DNA of 64,000 nt from positions 372,001-436,000 of the forward strand of contig CAVXHI010000003.1 of NCBI GenBank assembly GCA_963761655.1. Reading direction: 5' to 3'. Source of the stretch: RYN-122 sp963761655. GTDB lineage: Bacteria; Actinomycetota; Actinomycetes; Mycobacteriales; SCTD01. A model generated the notes under the pieces. That model ran no database searches, was not told the DNA's origin, and saw nothing but the letters and a program-made list of their open reading frames with translations. The translations under genes were made by a program, and so were the position numbers. Position 1 is the first letter of the stretch. Every line of letters starts with the position of its first letter. Below, one piece after another: positions 23,101-31,290 of this stretch.

Positions 23101-24611
23101 CGGGCGCCCTCCGGAGCGGTGCGCGGGAAGGTCACCCAGAACGTCGTGCCCTCGCCGACCCGGCTGGACAGGCCGAGGGTGCCCCCGTGCGCGACCACCA
23201 GGCGCTTGACGATGGACAGGCCGAGCCCGAAGCCGCGCACCGCCGTCCGCTTCGACGCGTCCGTGCGGGTCCAGCGGTCGAACAGGTGGGCCTGCTCCTC
23301 CTCCGGGATCCCGGGGCCCTCGTCGCGGACGTCGAACCGGACGTGCTCGCCCTCCAGCCGCGCCGTGATCCGGGCCGACCCGGCGTGCTTGAGCGCGTTG
23401 CCGACCAGGTTGTCGAGGACCTCGCGGACCATCTCGGCGTCCCCCGCCAGGGTGGGTGGCGCGTCGGTGCGGTCGCCCAGCACGGCGTCGTCCGTGCCGG
23501 TGAGCGCCGCCCCGTCGCGCTCCAGCGCCCGCAGCAGCGCCTCGACGTCGACGTCGGTCCACTGCGGCTCGACGCCGGCCGTGGCCGAGCGCTCGTCGAG
23601 CAGGAGGCGCTCGCTGAAGGCCTCGATCCGGGTGAACGAGTCGACCAGGCCCGAGAGCGCGGTCTCGACCTGCTCCGGCGACATCCGGTCGCGGCGGCGC
23701 TGCAGCAGCAGGGCGAACCCCTTGCCGGCACCGACCGGGGTGCGGATGTCGTGGCGGGCGGTGTCGACGACCTCCTGGCGCACGAGCGCCCGCTCGCGCT
23801 CCCGCTCCGAGGCCGCCGCCCACGTGATGGCGACGGCGGCGTGCGCGGCGAGGTCGACCAGGAGCGACTCGTCGACCTCGTCGAAGGTCCGCTCCCCGGG
23901 GCCGTTCGCGACCGCGAGCTCCCCGAGCACCTCGTCGCCCGCGACCATCGGCACGGCGACCAGCGGCCCGATCGGCGGGTGCACCCCGGGCAGCCCGACG
24001 CCGGCGGGATGGCCCCGGACGTCGTCCAGCCGTGCGGGCTGCCGGGTCGCCAGGGGCACCGCGAGCAGGCCGACCGCCCGGGGCATCCGCTCCGGGAACA
24101 GGTGGCGCGGGGCGTCGTAGACGAAGTGGCTGCTCTCGGTGGTGCTGCCCTCGCGCAGGAGCAGCAGGGCGCTGTACGACGCCCCGGTGACGACCTTGGC
24201 CTCGGTGCAGAGCGTCTGCATGACGTGCTGCACCGACGGCGCCGTCGACAGCAGGGTCCGGGTCAGGGCGGCGATCCGGCGCAGGCCGTCCTCGCGGCGG
24301 ACGTCCGCGGTCACGTCCCTCAGCATCAGCACCGACATCGAGCCCACGCGGCGGTGCACCGCGGCGACCGTGCCGTGCGGCTCCAGCAGGACCCGGACCT
24401 TGGGCGCGTCGAGCGGCAGCGCCAGCAGCACCCCCAGGTGCTCCCCGAGAGGGGCTGCGCCGGGCACCGTCGCCTCGGCGGCGGAGATCCCGAAGAACTG
24501 CTCCGCACAGGCGTTCACGGCCACGACCTGCTCGCCCTCGAGCAGGACCACGGCGTCGGACGTGATCTCGAACAGCGCCCCGATCGACGTCGTGTCGACC
24601 GGCCCGCTCAT
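23097..24611 (-). CDS. PAS-GAF hybrid-sensor histidine kinase (soluble)
   Basis: A 504-residue kinase without membrane segments. A PAS-like domain spans about residues 5-100, a GAF domain about 110-265 (VTGASYSALLLLREG ... IGPLVAVPMVAGDEVLGELAVA), HisKA follows with phospho-acceptor His near 286 in ARHDIRTP, and the HATPase domain has N box VLDNLVGNALKHA, G1 VRDEGPGIPEEE and G2 GFGLGLSIVKRL. It senses a cytoplasmic signal and phosphorylates the coupled receiver encoded immediately downstream. ATG at 24611 has TAGGGT 6 bases upstream, so it is probably leaderless. Confidence 0.9.
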   Translation of the reverse strand: MSGPVDTTSIGALFEITSDAVVLLEGEQVVAVNACAEQFFGISAAEATVPGAAPLGEHLGVLLALPLDAPKVRVLLEPHGTVAAVHRRVGSMSVLMLRDVTADVRREDGLRRIAALTRTLLSTAPSVQHVMQTLCTEAKVVTGASYSALLLLREGSTTESSHFVYDAPRHLFPERMPRAVGLLAVPLATRQPARLDDVRGHPAGVGLPGVHPPIGPLVAVPMVAGDEVLGELAVANGPGERTFDEVDESLLVDLAAHAAVAITWAAASERERERALVRQEVVDTARHDIRTPVGAGKGFALLLQRRRDRMSPEQVETALSGLVDSFTRIEAFSERLLLDERSATAGVEPQWTDVDVEALLRALERDGAALTGTDDAVLGDRTDAPPTLAGDAEMVREVLDNLVGNALKHAGSARITARLEGEHVRFDVRDEGPGIPEEEQAHLFDRWTRTDASKRTAVRGFGLGLSIVKRLVVAHGGTLGLSSRVGEGTTFWVTFPRTAPEGAR

Positions 24612-24617
24612 GGTCCG

Positions 24618-24623
24618 ACCCTA
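24618..24623 (-). promoter_or_regulatory. Leaderless -10 element for the histidine kinase
   Basis: TAGGGT on the minus strand lies 6 bases before the ATG at 24611; no Shine-Dalgarno. Confidence 0.5.
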
Positions 24624-24640
24624 GCCCGCGGGGGCAGCCG

Positions 24641-25657
24641 TCAGGTCCAGTCCACCGCGAGCGCCTCCACCCCGGGCAGCGGCGTCACGGTCGAGCCGCT
24701 GACCCGCACGACCGGGCCGCCCACGTAGTCGTCGCCCTCGGTCGGGAAGCGGATGCCCAGCAGGTCGGCCGCGGGGCCGTAGGACACCGCGCCCACCTGC
24801 TGCGGCAGCGTCCGGGCCGCGCCCACCGGCCGCCCGGTCCGGTCGTCGACCGCGACCAGGGTCAACGGGCTGTCGGCGTCGGCCAGCTCGGCGGTCGTGA
24901 GGACGAGCCGCCCGTCGGGGCGGTACTGGGCGTCGACCGAGAGCCGCTCGGGCACGTCGACGGGGGCGACGCCGCGCAGGGGGTCGGCCGAGGCGGTGTC
25001 GACCACCCGCCCGTCCACGTACAGGTGCCGGCTGTCCGGGGCGTAGGCGAGGCCGTTCTGCGAGCGCTCGTCGTCGTCGGGCAGCGCCACCCGGCGCTCG
25101 CGCCCGGTGCCGAGGTCCTTGAGCACGAGCACGCGCTCGCGGGGGCTCGTACACGCGGAGGTGACGCGGGCGACCGTACGGCGGTCCGGGGACACGGCGA
25201 ACTCCGAGAAGCGGTCCGCCTGCTCGACCAGGACCCGGGCCGGCCCCCCGGCGGTCGCGATGCTCACCACCTGCGTGCGTCCGCACGCGGCGAAGCCGCC
25301 GTACTCGCGCAGGGCGTACACGCTGGCGCCGTCCCGGGACAGCTCGACGTCGCTGTCGACCGCGCCCGACGGCGTCTGCTGCAGGACGCGTACCAGCCGG
25401 CCGGTGGCGGGGTCGCGCAGGCGCAGGGCGTCGAACTCGGCCGTCACGAGGTACCGGCCGGGCGCTGCGACGGGGGCCGCGCTCGTCGCCTCCGCCGAGG
25501 GTGAGGGCGCGGCGGAGGGCGAGGCCGCGGTCGGGGCGGCCGACGTCGTTGCCGGGGGCCGCGCGTCGGGCGTCCGCGACGCGCTCCCGCCCTCGTCCGA
25601 GGTGCAGGCCGCAGTCAGCAGCAGGGCGGTCACGGCGAGGACGGAGGCGGTGCGCAC
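24641..25657 (-). CDS. Lipoprotein with a beta-propeller-like domain
   Basis: A 338-residue exported lipoprotein: signal peptide with lipobox LLTAACT (Cys18), then a Ser/Thr/Ala/Pro-rich linker (to about residue 65) and a domain of repeated beta blades (RYLVTAEFDALRLRDPATG, ELSRDGASVYALREYGG, AVSPDRRTVARVTSAC, AYAPDSRHLYVDGRVV) like WD40/TolB propellers. Two Cys in the propeller may form a disulfide. No catalytic motif is evident; it is probably a binding or scaffold protein on the outer face of the membrane. GTG at 25657. It is transcribed toward the kinase gene but its own role is unknown. Confidence 0.7.
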   Translation of the reverse strand: MRTASVLAVTALLLTAACTSDEGGSASRTPDARPPATTSAAPTAASPSAAPSPSAEATSAAPVAAPGRYLVTAEFDALRLRDPATGRLVRVLQQTPSGAVDSDVELSRDGASVYALREYGGFAACGRTQVVSIATAGGPARVLVEQADRFSEFAVSPDRRTVARVTSACTSPRERVLVLKDLGTGRERRVALPDDDERSQNGLAYAPDSRHLYVDGRVVDTASADPLRGVAPVDVPERLSVDAQYRPDGRLVLTTAELADADSPLTLVAVDDRTGRPVGAARTLPQQVGAVSYGPAADLLGIRFPTEGDDYVGGPVVRVSGSTVTPLPGVEALAVDWT

Positions 25658-25685
25658 CGCTCCATGGTGCCCGCCGGGAACGCCG

Positions 25686-25718
25686 CGAGGGCGGCCCCCC
25701 TGTGGAGGACCGCCCTCG
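25686..25718 (-). terminator. Terminator-like hairpin downstream of clpC
   Basis: Perfect 9-bp stem CGAGGGCGG/CCGCCCTCG (25686-25694 with 25710-25718) around a 15-base loop, starting 19 bases after the clpC stop. No T-tract. Confidence 0.5.
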
Positions 25719-25736
25719 GGTCGTGCTGCCTGGGTG

Positions 25737-28247
25737 CTACTGGCCCTTGGCGAGGTCGACCGGCGGGGCGTCCGGGACCATGCCCGGCTTGGGCTCGCCG
25801 CGGAAGGAGAAGGTCTTCTCCTCGCCGTCGCCCTCCACGTCGACCACCACGATGTTGCCGGCGGTCAGCGTGCCGAACAGGATCTGCTCGGAGAGCACGT
25901 CCTCGATCTCGCGCTGGATCGTGCGGCGCAGCGGGCGGGCACCGAGGACCGGGTCGTAGCCCTTCTTGGCGAGCAGCTCCTTGGCCGCCTGCGTGAGCTC
26001 CAGCCCCATGTCCTTGTTCTTCAGCTGGCCGTCCACGCGGGCGAGCATGAGGTCGACGATCGTGAGGATCTCGTCCTGGTTCAGCTGCGTGAACACGACG
26101 ATGTCGTCGATGCGGTTGAGGAACTCGGGCCGGAAGTGCTGCTTGAGCTCGTCGTTCACCTTCTGCTTCATGCGCTCGTAGGCACCGGTGACGTCGTTGT
26201 CCTTCTGGAAACCGAGGTTGAAGCCCTTGCCGATGTCCCGCGTACCGAGGTTCGAGGTCATGATCAGCACGGTGTTCTTGAAGTCCACGACGCGGCCCTG
26301 GGAATCGGTCAGGCGACCGTCCTCCAGGATCTGCAGCAGGGTGTTGAAGACGTCCGGGTGGGCCTTCTCGACCTCGTCGAACAGGACCACGGAGAACGGC
26401 TTGCGGCGCACCTTCTCGGTGAGCTGGCCGCCCTCCTCGTAGCCGACGTAGCCGGGGGGCGAACCGACCAGGCGGCTGACCGTGTGCTTCTCCATGTACT
26501 CGGACATGTCGAGCAGGATCAGGCTGTCCTCGTCGCCGAAGAGGAACTCGGCGAGCGTCTTGGACAGCTCGGTCTTCCCGACGCCGGAGGGGCCGGCGAA
26601 GATGAACGAGCCACCGGGGCGCTTCGGGTCCTTGAGGCCGGCGCGGGTGCGGCGGATGGCCTTGGACACCGCGACGATGGCCTGCTGCTGGCCGATGACG
26701 CGCTTGTGGAGCTCGTCCTCCATGCGCAGCAGGCGGGCGGTCTCGGCCTCGGTGAGCCGGACGGCGGGGATGCCGGTCCAGATCTCGAGGACCTCGGCGA
26801 TCTCCTCGTCGCCGACCTCGGCGACGACGTCCATGTCGCCGGCCTTCCACTCCTTCTCGCGCTGGGCCTTCTCGCCGAGCAGCGTCTTCTCCTTGTCACG
26901 GAGGGACGCGGCCTTCTCGAAGTCCTGCGCGTCGATCGCGCTCTCCTTCTCGCGGCGGACGTCGGCGATGCGCTCGTCGAACTCGCGCAGGTCCGGCGGC
27001 GCGGTCATGCGGCGGATGCGCATGCGCGAGCCGGCCTCGTCGATGAGGTCGATCGCCTTGTCGGGGAGGAAGCGGTCGGAGATGTACCGGTCGGCCAGGG
27101 TCGCGGCGGCGACCAGGGCGGCGTCGGTGATGGAGATGCGGTGGTGCGCCTCGTAGCGGTCGCGCAGGCCCTTGAGGATCTCGATCGTGTGGGCCAGCGA
27201 GGGCTCACCGACCTGGATCGGCTGGAAGCGGCGCTCGAGCGCGGCGTCCTTCTCGAGGTGCTTGCGGTACTCGTCCAGCGTGGTCGCGCCGATCGTCTGC
27301 AGCTCGCCGCGGGCCAGCATCGGCTTGAGGATGCTGGCGGCGTCGATCGCGCCCTCGGCGGCACCGGCACCGACGAGGGTGTGGATCTCGTCGATGAACA
27401 GGATGATGTCGCCGCGGGTGCGGATCTCCTTGAGGACCTTCTTCAGGCGCTCCTCGAAGTCACCGCGGTACCTGCTCCCGGCCACGAGCGCGCCGAGGTC
27501 GAGGGTGTAGAGCTGCTTGTCCTTGAGCGTCTCGGGCACCTCGCCCTTGACGATCGCCTGGGCCAGGCCCTCGACGACGGCGGTCTTGCCGACGCCGGGC
27601 TCGCCGATGAGGACCGGGTTGTTCTTGGTGCGGCGCGACAGGACCTGCATGACGCGCTCGATCTCCTTCTCGCGCCCGATGACCGGGTCGAGCTTGGACT
27701 CGCGCGCGGCCTGCGTGAGGTTGCGGCCGAACTGGTCGAGCACCAGCGACGTCGACGGCGTGCCCTCGGCGGGGCCGGCGCCGGTGCCGGCGGTCTCCTT
27801 GCCCTGGTAGCCCGAGAGCAGCTGGATGACCTGCTGGCGCACGCGGTTGAGGTCGGCGCCCAGCTTCACGAGGACCTGGGCGGCGACGCCCTCGCCCTCG
27901 CGGATCAGCCCGAGCAGGATGTGCTCGGTGCCGATGTAGTTGTGGCCCAGCTGCAGCGCCTCGCGCAGGCTCAGCTCGAGGACCTTCTTCGCGCGGGGCG
28001 TGAAGGGGATGTGCCCGGACGGCGCCTGCTGGCCCTGACCGATGATCTCCTCGACCTGGCTGCGGACGCCCTCGAGCGAGATGCCCAGCGACTCGAGGGC
28101 CTTGGCGGCGACGCCCTCGCCCTCGTGGATGAGGCCGAGCAGGATGTGCTCGGTCCCGATGTAGTTGTGGTTGAGCATCCGGGCCTCTTCTTGGGCCAGG
28201 ACGACAACGCGGCGGGCTCGGTCGGTGAAACGCTCGAACATGCTCAT
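25737..28247 (-). CDS. clpC: ATP-dependent protease ATPase subunit ClpC (ClpC1)
   Basis: AAA+ unfoldase that feeds substrates to ClpP. The 836-residue protein has two Clp_N repeats (residues 1-145), a first AAA module with Walker A GEPGVGKTA, the UVR-like middle domain (DAQDFEKAASLRDKEK) and a second AAA module with GPSGVGKTE, ending in the ClpC C terminus. Length matches actinobacterial ClpC1. ATG at 28247 (MSMFERFTDRARRVV) has a GAGGAG site. A ClgR-type operator lies about 160 bases upstream. Confidence 0.96.
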   Translation of the reverse strand: MSMFERFTDRARRVVVLAQEEARMLNHNYIGTEHILLGLIHEGEGVAAKALESLGISLEGVRSQVEEIIGQGQQAPSGHIPFTPRAKKVLELSLREALQLGHNYIGTEHILLGLIREGEGVAAQVLVKLGADLNRVRQQVIQLLSGYQGKETAGTGAGPAEGTPSTSLVLDQFGRNLTQAARESKLDPVIGREKEIERVMQVLSRRTKNNPVLIGEPGVGKTAVVEGLAQAIVKGEVPETLKDKQLYTLDLGALVAGSRYRGDFEERLKKVLKEIRTRGDIILFIDEIHTLVGAGAAEGAIDAASILKPMLARGELQTIGATTLDEYRKHLEKDAALERRFQPIQVGEPSLAHTIEILKGLRDRYEAHHRISITDAALVAAATLADRYISDRFLPDKAIDLIDEAGSRMRIRRMTAPPDLREFDERIADVRREKESAIDAQDFEKAASLRDKEKTLLGEKAQREKEWKAGDMDVVAEVGDEEIAEVLEIWTGIPAVRLTEAETARLLRMEDELHKRVIGQQQAIVAVSKAIRRTRAGLKDPKRPGGSFIFAGPSGVGKTELSKTLAEFLFGDEDSLILLDMSEYMEKHTVSRLVGSPPGYVGYEEGGQLTEKVRRKPFSVVLFDEVEKAHPDVFNTLLQILEDGRLTDSQGRVVDFKNTVLIMTSNLGTRDIGKGFNLGFQKDNDVTGAYERMKQKVNDELKQHFRPEFLNRIDDIVVFTQLNQDEILTIVDLMLARVDGQLKNKDMGLELTQAAKELLAKKGYDPVLGARPLRRTIQREIEDVLSEQILFGTLTAGNIVVVDVEGDGEEKTFSFRGEPKPGMVPDAPPVDLAKGQ

Positions 28248-28287
28248 CGCTCCTCACGCGGGCGGGCAGACCACCCAGGTCGTGCGC

Positions 28288-28293
28288 ACGGTA
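28288..28293 (-). promoter_or_regulatory. Possible -10 element for clpC
   Basis: TACCGT on the minus strand, 40 bases upstream of the ATG. No -35 hexamer of good quality is present at the right spacing. Confidence 0.3.
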
Positions 28294-28405
28294 CTCCCGG
28301 CAGAGCGATCCCACCGGGGCACCGTCGCGCCCGGCACTCGGTCTCCTGGGAGCGCCGGACTCCCGGTACAACCGTGCCCCGGCCCGGCCCGTTCCCGGGT
28401 CGCTA

Positions 28406-28419
28406 CGCCCCCAGCGAAC
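28406..28419 (-). promoter_or_regulatory. ClgR-type operator upstream of clpC
   Basis: The minus strand reads GTTCGC-TGGGG-GCG, matching the Streptomyces ClgR box GTTCGC-N5-GCG, and continues TAG as in the corynebacterial consensus. ClgR activates clp genes in actinobacteria. It lies just after the lsr2 stop, 158 bases before clpC. Confidence 0.55.
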
Positions 28420-28431
28420 GGGGCGGACGAC

Positions 28432-28797
28432 CTACTTCTGGGCGGCCTCGTACGCCTCGAGCACGGTGCTCGACAGGCGCCCCCGCTCGGAGACCTCGTG
28501 GCCGTTCGCCCGCGCCCACTCGCGCACCTCGGACACGTTCCCCCCGGCACCGCCGGAGGACTTGGCCTTCGCGCCGCCCCCGCCGCTGCTCCTTCGCGGC
28601 GTGCCGCCCCCGCTGCGACCGGCCCGACGGGCCGCGCCGACGTAGGACGCGAGGTCGTCCCGGAGCTCGCCCGCGTGCTCCTCGCACAGGTCGATCTCGT
28701 AGGAGGACCCGTCGAGACCGAACGTCACGGTCTCGGTGCCCTCGGTCTCGTCGTCGTGCAGGTCGCACACGAGCATGACCTGGACCTTCTGCGCCAC
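28432..28797 (-). CDS. lsr2: Lsr2 nucleoid-associated silencing protein
   Basis: Actinobacterial H-NS-like protein that bridges AT-rich DNA. The 121-residue product has the N-terminal oligomerisation domain (QKVQVMLVCDLHDDETEGTE and TFGLDGSSYEIDLCEEHA), a Gly/Ser-rich basic linker and the C-terminal DNA-binding helices with WARANGHEVSERGRL, including the RGR AT-hook-like motif. GTG at 28797 follows GGAGGGAG. An inverted repeat CCGGGA-CGA-TCCCGG lies at 28815-28829 just upstream. Position between clpC and lysS matches mycobacteria. Confidence 0.95.
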   Translation of the reverse strand: MAQKVQVMLVCDLHDDETEGTETVTFGLDGSSYEIDLCEEHAGELRDDLASYVGAARRAGRSGGGTPRRSSGGGGAKAKSSGGAGGNVSEVREWARANGHEVSERGRLSSTVLEAYEAAQK

Positions 28798-28885
28798 GGT
28801 TCTCCCTCCGACTCCCGGGACGATCCCGGAAGACGCCCTCAGGAAAGCATTCCTGCGGGTCCCGCGGCAAATTCCGGAGCGTTCG

Positions 28886-31243
28886 TCACGTTCCGACGGG
28901 ACAGAAAGCGGACACCGGGGCTGTCGCTTTCTCGGAACGGGGCGCAGGAATGGCGGGAACGAGCTTCCGGCGCAGCTCCTCGGCGGGCAGCGCCGCGGCG
29001 TACAGGAACCCCTGGGCCAGCGGGCAGCCCATCTCGCGCAACCGGTCGGCCTGCTCCTGCAGCTCCACGCCCTCGGCCACCACCACCAGGTCGAGGCTCC
29101 GCGCGAGGCTGAGGACCGCGGTGGCGAGGGCGGCGTCGCGCGGGCTGCGGTGGACGTGCCGGACGAACTCGCGGTCGATCTTGACGATGTCCAGGGGCAG
29201 CTGCGGCAACAGGCCGAGAGCGCTGTAGCCGGTGCCGAAGTCGTCCATGGCGACCCGGACCCCGAGGGCCCGCACCTCGGCGAGCCGCACCGACGCCGTG
29301 CCCGGGTCCTCGACGACGCAGGTCTCGGTGATCTCGAGGACGAGCTGCCGGCTGGGCAGGCCGCTACCGGCGAGCGCGTCCCGCACGTCGTCGACGAACG
29401 ACGCCGACGCCAGCTGCACCGCCGACACGTTCACCGACAGGCTCGGCGCGGACGCGAGGACGCCGGCGGCGGCGTCGCGGTGCCACTGCGCCGCGACCCG
29501 GCAGGCGTCGCGCAGGACCGCCCGGCCGAGCTGGACGACGAGGCCGCACTGCTCGGCCAGCGGCACGAAGACGCCGGGCGGGACCGACGTGCCGTCGGGG
29601 CGGGTCCACCGGGCCAGCGCCTCGACGCCGGTCAGCGCTCCGGTGGCGAGGTCGACGACGGGCTGGAAGTGCGGCACGACGTCGCCGCGGTCCAGCGCCT
29701 CGCGCAGGTCGGCCTCGAGGTCGAGCCGCTGCAGGACGGCCTCGTGCATCGACGGCTCGAACAGGCGCCGGCTGCCGGTGCGGGCCTCCCGGCGTCCGGG
29801 CGCGAGCTCCTTGGCGGCGTACATGGCGACGTCGGCGTTGCGGAGCAGGTCGGCGGGGGTGTCGCCGGGGCGGGCCCGCACGATGCCCAGGCTCGCGACG
29901 ACGACGACCTCGCGGCTGCCGACCCGGGCGGTCCCCGTGACGGCGGCGAGCAGCCGGTCGGCGGCCCGCAGGGCCTGTGCGTCGTCGAGGACGCCCGGCA
30001 GGACGACGGCGAACTCGTCCCCGCCGAGCCGCCCGACGGTCTCGCCCGGGAGGACGGCTCCGGCGAGCCGCTGGGCGACCTCGCGCAGCAGCTCGTCGCC
30101 CGCCTCGTGGCCGAGGCTGTCGTTGACGGACTTGAAGCGGTCGAGGTCGAGCAGGGCGACGGCGACCGGTCCGGCCTCGGACGCCGACGCCGTGCGCTCC
30201 GCGAGCAGGGCGCGGTTGGGCAGGCCGGTGAGCGGGTCGCTGTGGGCGAGCGAGCGCAGCTGGGCGGTGCGCTCGGCGACGACGCCCTCGAGGCCGTGGG
30301 TGAGCCGCCCGTTCTCGAGCAGGGCGGTCAGCTGCCGGACGCCGGCGACCACGATGACCAGCACCAGCAGCGACCCCGCGACGCTGTCGACCGGGGCCCC
30401 GCGCAGCCGGTCGACGACGGCGGTCACGAGGGCGAGCGCCACCGGCACGTAGGGCAGGCAGGTGCGCACCGTGCTGTGCCGCCGGACCGGCAGCGCGGCG
30501 TCGGTCACGGGCTGCTGGCGGACGGCTCCGGCGGCCAGGAGCAGGAAGCCCAGCCCCCAGGCGGCGTCGACCGGGCCGCCCGGCGTCCACCGTCCGGCCT
30601 GGGCGAGGACCCCGTAGACGAGGTGGCCGGCGGTCCCGGCCGAGACCCAGCCGGCGACGAGCAGCAGCGGCAGCGCCGTCGCCCGGTTGGCCCGGCTCAG
30701 CAGCAGGACGGCGAGGGTCAGCAGCACGACGTCGCACAGCGGGTAGGCGAGGCCGAGCAGCTGGGGCAGGGCGAGGGAGCCGCTGCCGTAGGAGGCCTCC
30801 AGGCCGATCCGCCAGACGCTGCTGAGCAGCGAGGCACCGACGAGGACGCCGTCGCCGAGCAGCCGCAGCCGGCCGGTCACGAGCCGCGGGGCCTGCGGGT
30901 GGACCAGGAGGGCGAGGACCGCGAGCGGGACCGCCAGCAGGTAGCCGACGTCGGGCGGGCCGGGGAAGGGCACCTCGGCGCCGAGGCCGAGCTCGAACCA
31001 GCACCAGGCGGCCTGACCGGCGGCCCACGACAGGGCGGAGGCCGCCAGCAGGTTCCAGCTGAGGGCCAGGCGCCCGGTGCACCGGCGTCCGGCGGCCCGG
31101 CTGGCCCCGGCCGCGACCAGCGGCGACAGCAGGTTGCCGACGTCGTCGACGGCGATCGCCGCCGGGCTGCCGGTGCGGGTCAGCAGCACGGTCAGGTAGG
31201 CAGCCGCCAGCAGCGCGACGAGCACGTGGCGGAGCCGGACCAT
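28886..31243 (-). CDS. GGDEF-EAL cyclic-di-GMP enzyme with membrane-spanning sensor
   Basis: The 785-residue protein has an N-terminal region of about nine to ten membrane segments (residues 5-310), a short coiled linker, a GGDEF domain with intact GGDEF in GRLGGDEFAVVLPG, and an EAL domain with GVEALARW, DDFGTGYS and VKIDREFV all intact. Both synthesis and hydrolysis of c-di-GMP are therefore possible. No RxxD inhibitory site precedes GGDEF. ATG at 31243. This gene sits between lsr2 and lysS and is not part of the mycobacterial order. The membrane part may sense a small ligand or redox state. Confidence 0.88.
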   Translation of the reverse strand: MVRLRHVLVALLAAAYLTVLLTRTGSPAAIAVDDVGNLLSPLVAAGASRAAGRRCTGRLALSWNLLAASALSWAAGQAAWCWFELGLGAEVPFPGPPDVGYLLAVPLAVLALLVHPQAPRLVTGRLRLLGDGVLVGASLLSSVWRIGLEASYGSGSLALPQLLGLAYPLCDVVLLTLAVLLLSRANRATALPLLLVAGWVSAGTAGHLVYGVLAQAGRWTPGGPVDAAWGLGFLLLAAGAVRQQPVTDAALPVRRHSTVRTCLPYVPVALALVTAVVDRLRGAPVDSVAGSLLVLVIVVAGVRQLTALLENGRLTHGLEGVVAERTAQLRSLAHSDPLTGLPNRALLAERTASASEAGPVAVALLDLDRFKSVNDSLGHEAGDELLREVAQRLAGAVLPGETVGRLGGDEFAVVLPGVLDDAQALRAADRLLAAVTGTARVGSREVVVVASLGIVRARPGDTPADLLRNADVAMYAAKELAPGRREARTGSRRLFEPSMHEAVLQRLDLEADLREALDRGDVVPHFQPVVDLATGALTGVEALARWTRPDGTSVPPGVFVPLAEQCGLVVQLGRAVLRDACRVAAQWHRDAAAGVLASAPSLSVNVSAVQLASASFVDDVRDALAGSGLPSRQLVLEITETCVVEDPGTASVRLAEVRALGVRVAMDDFGTGYSALGLLPQLPLDIVKIDREFVRHVHRSPRDAALATAVLSLARSLDLVVVAEGVELQEQADRLREMGCPLAQGFLYAAALPAEELRRKLVPAIPAPRSEKATAPVSAFCPVGT

Positions 31244-31290
31244 GCTGGTGCATCGACCTCGGTGGTCAGGTGCTCCATGGCCTGGAAGGA

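Noticed and set aside
25107..28778. Long plus-strand frame opposite clpC (1223 codons)
   Set aside because: Shadow of clpC, lsr2 and the lipoprotein gene; no domain and low complexity.
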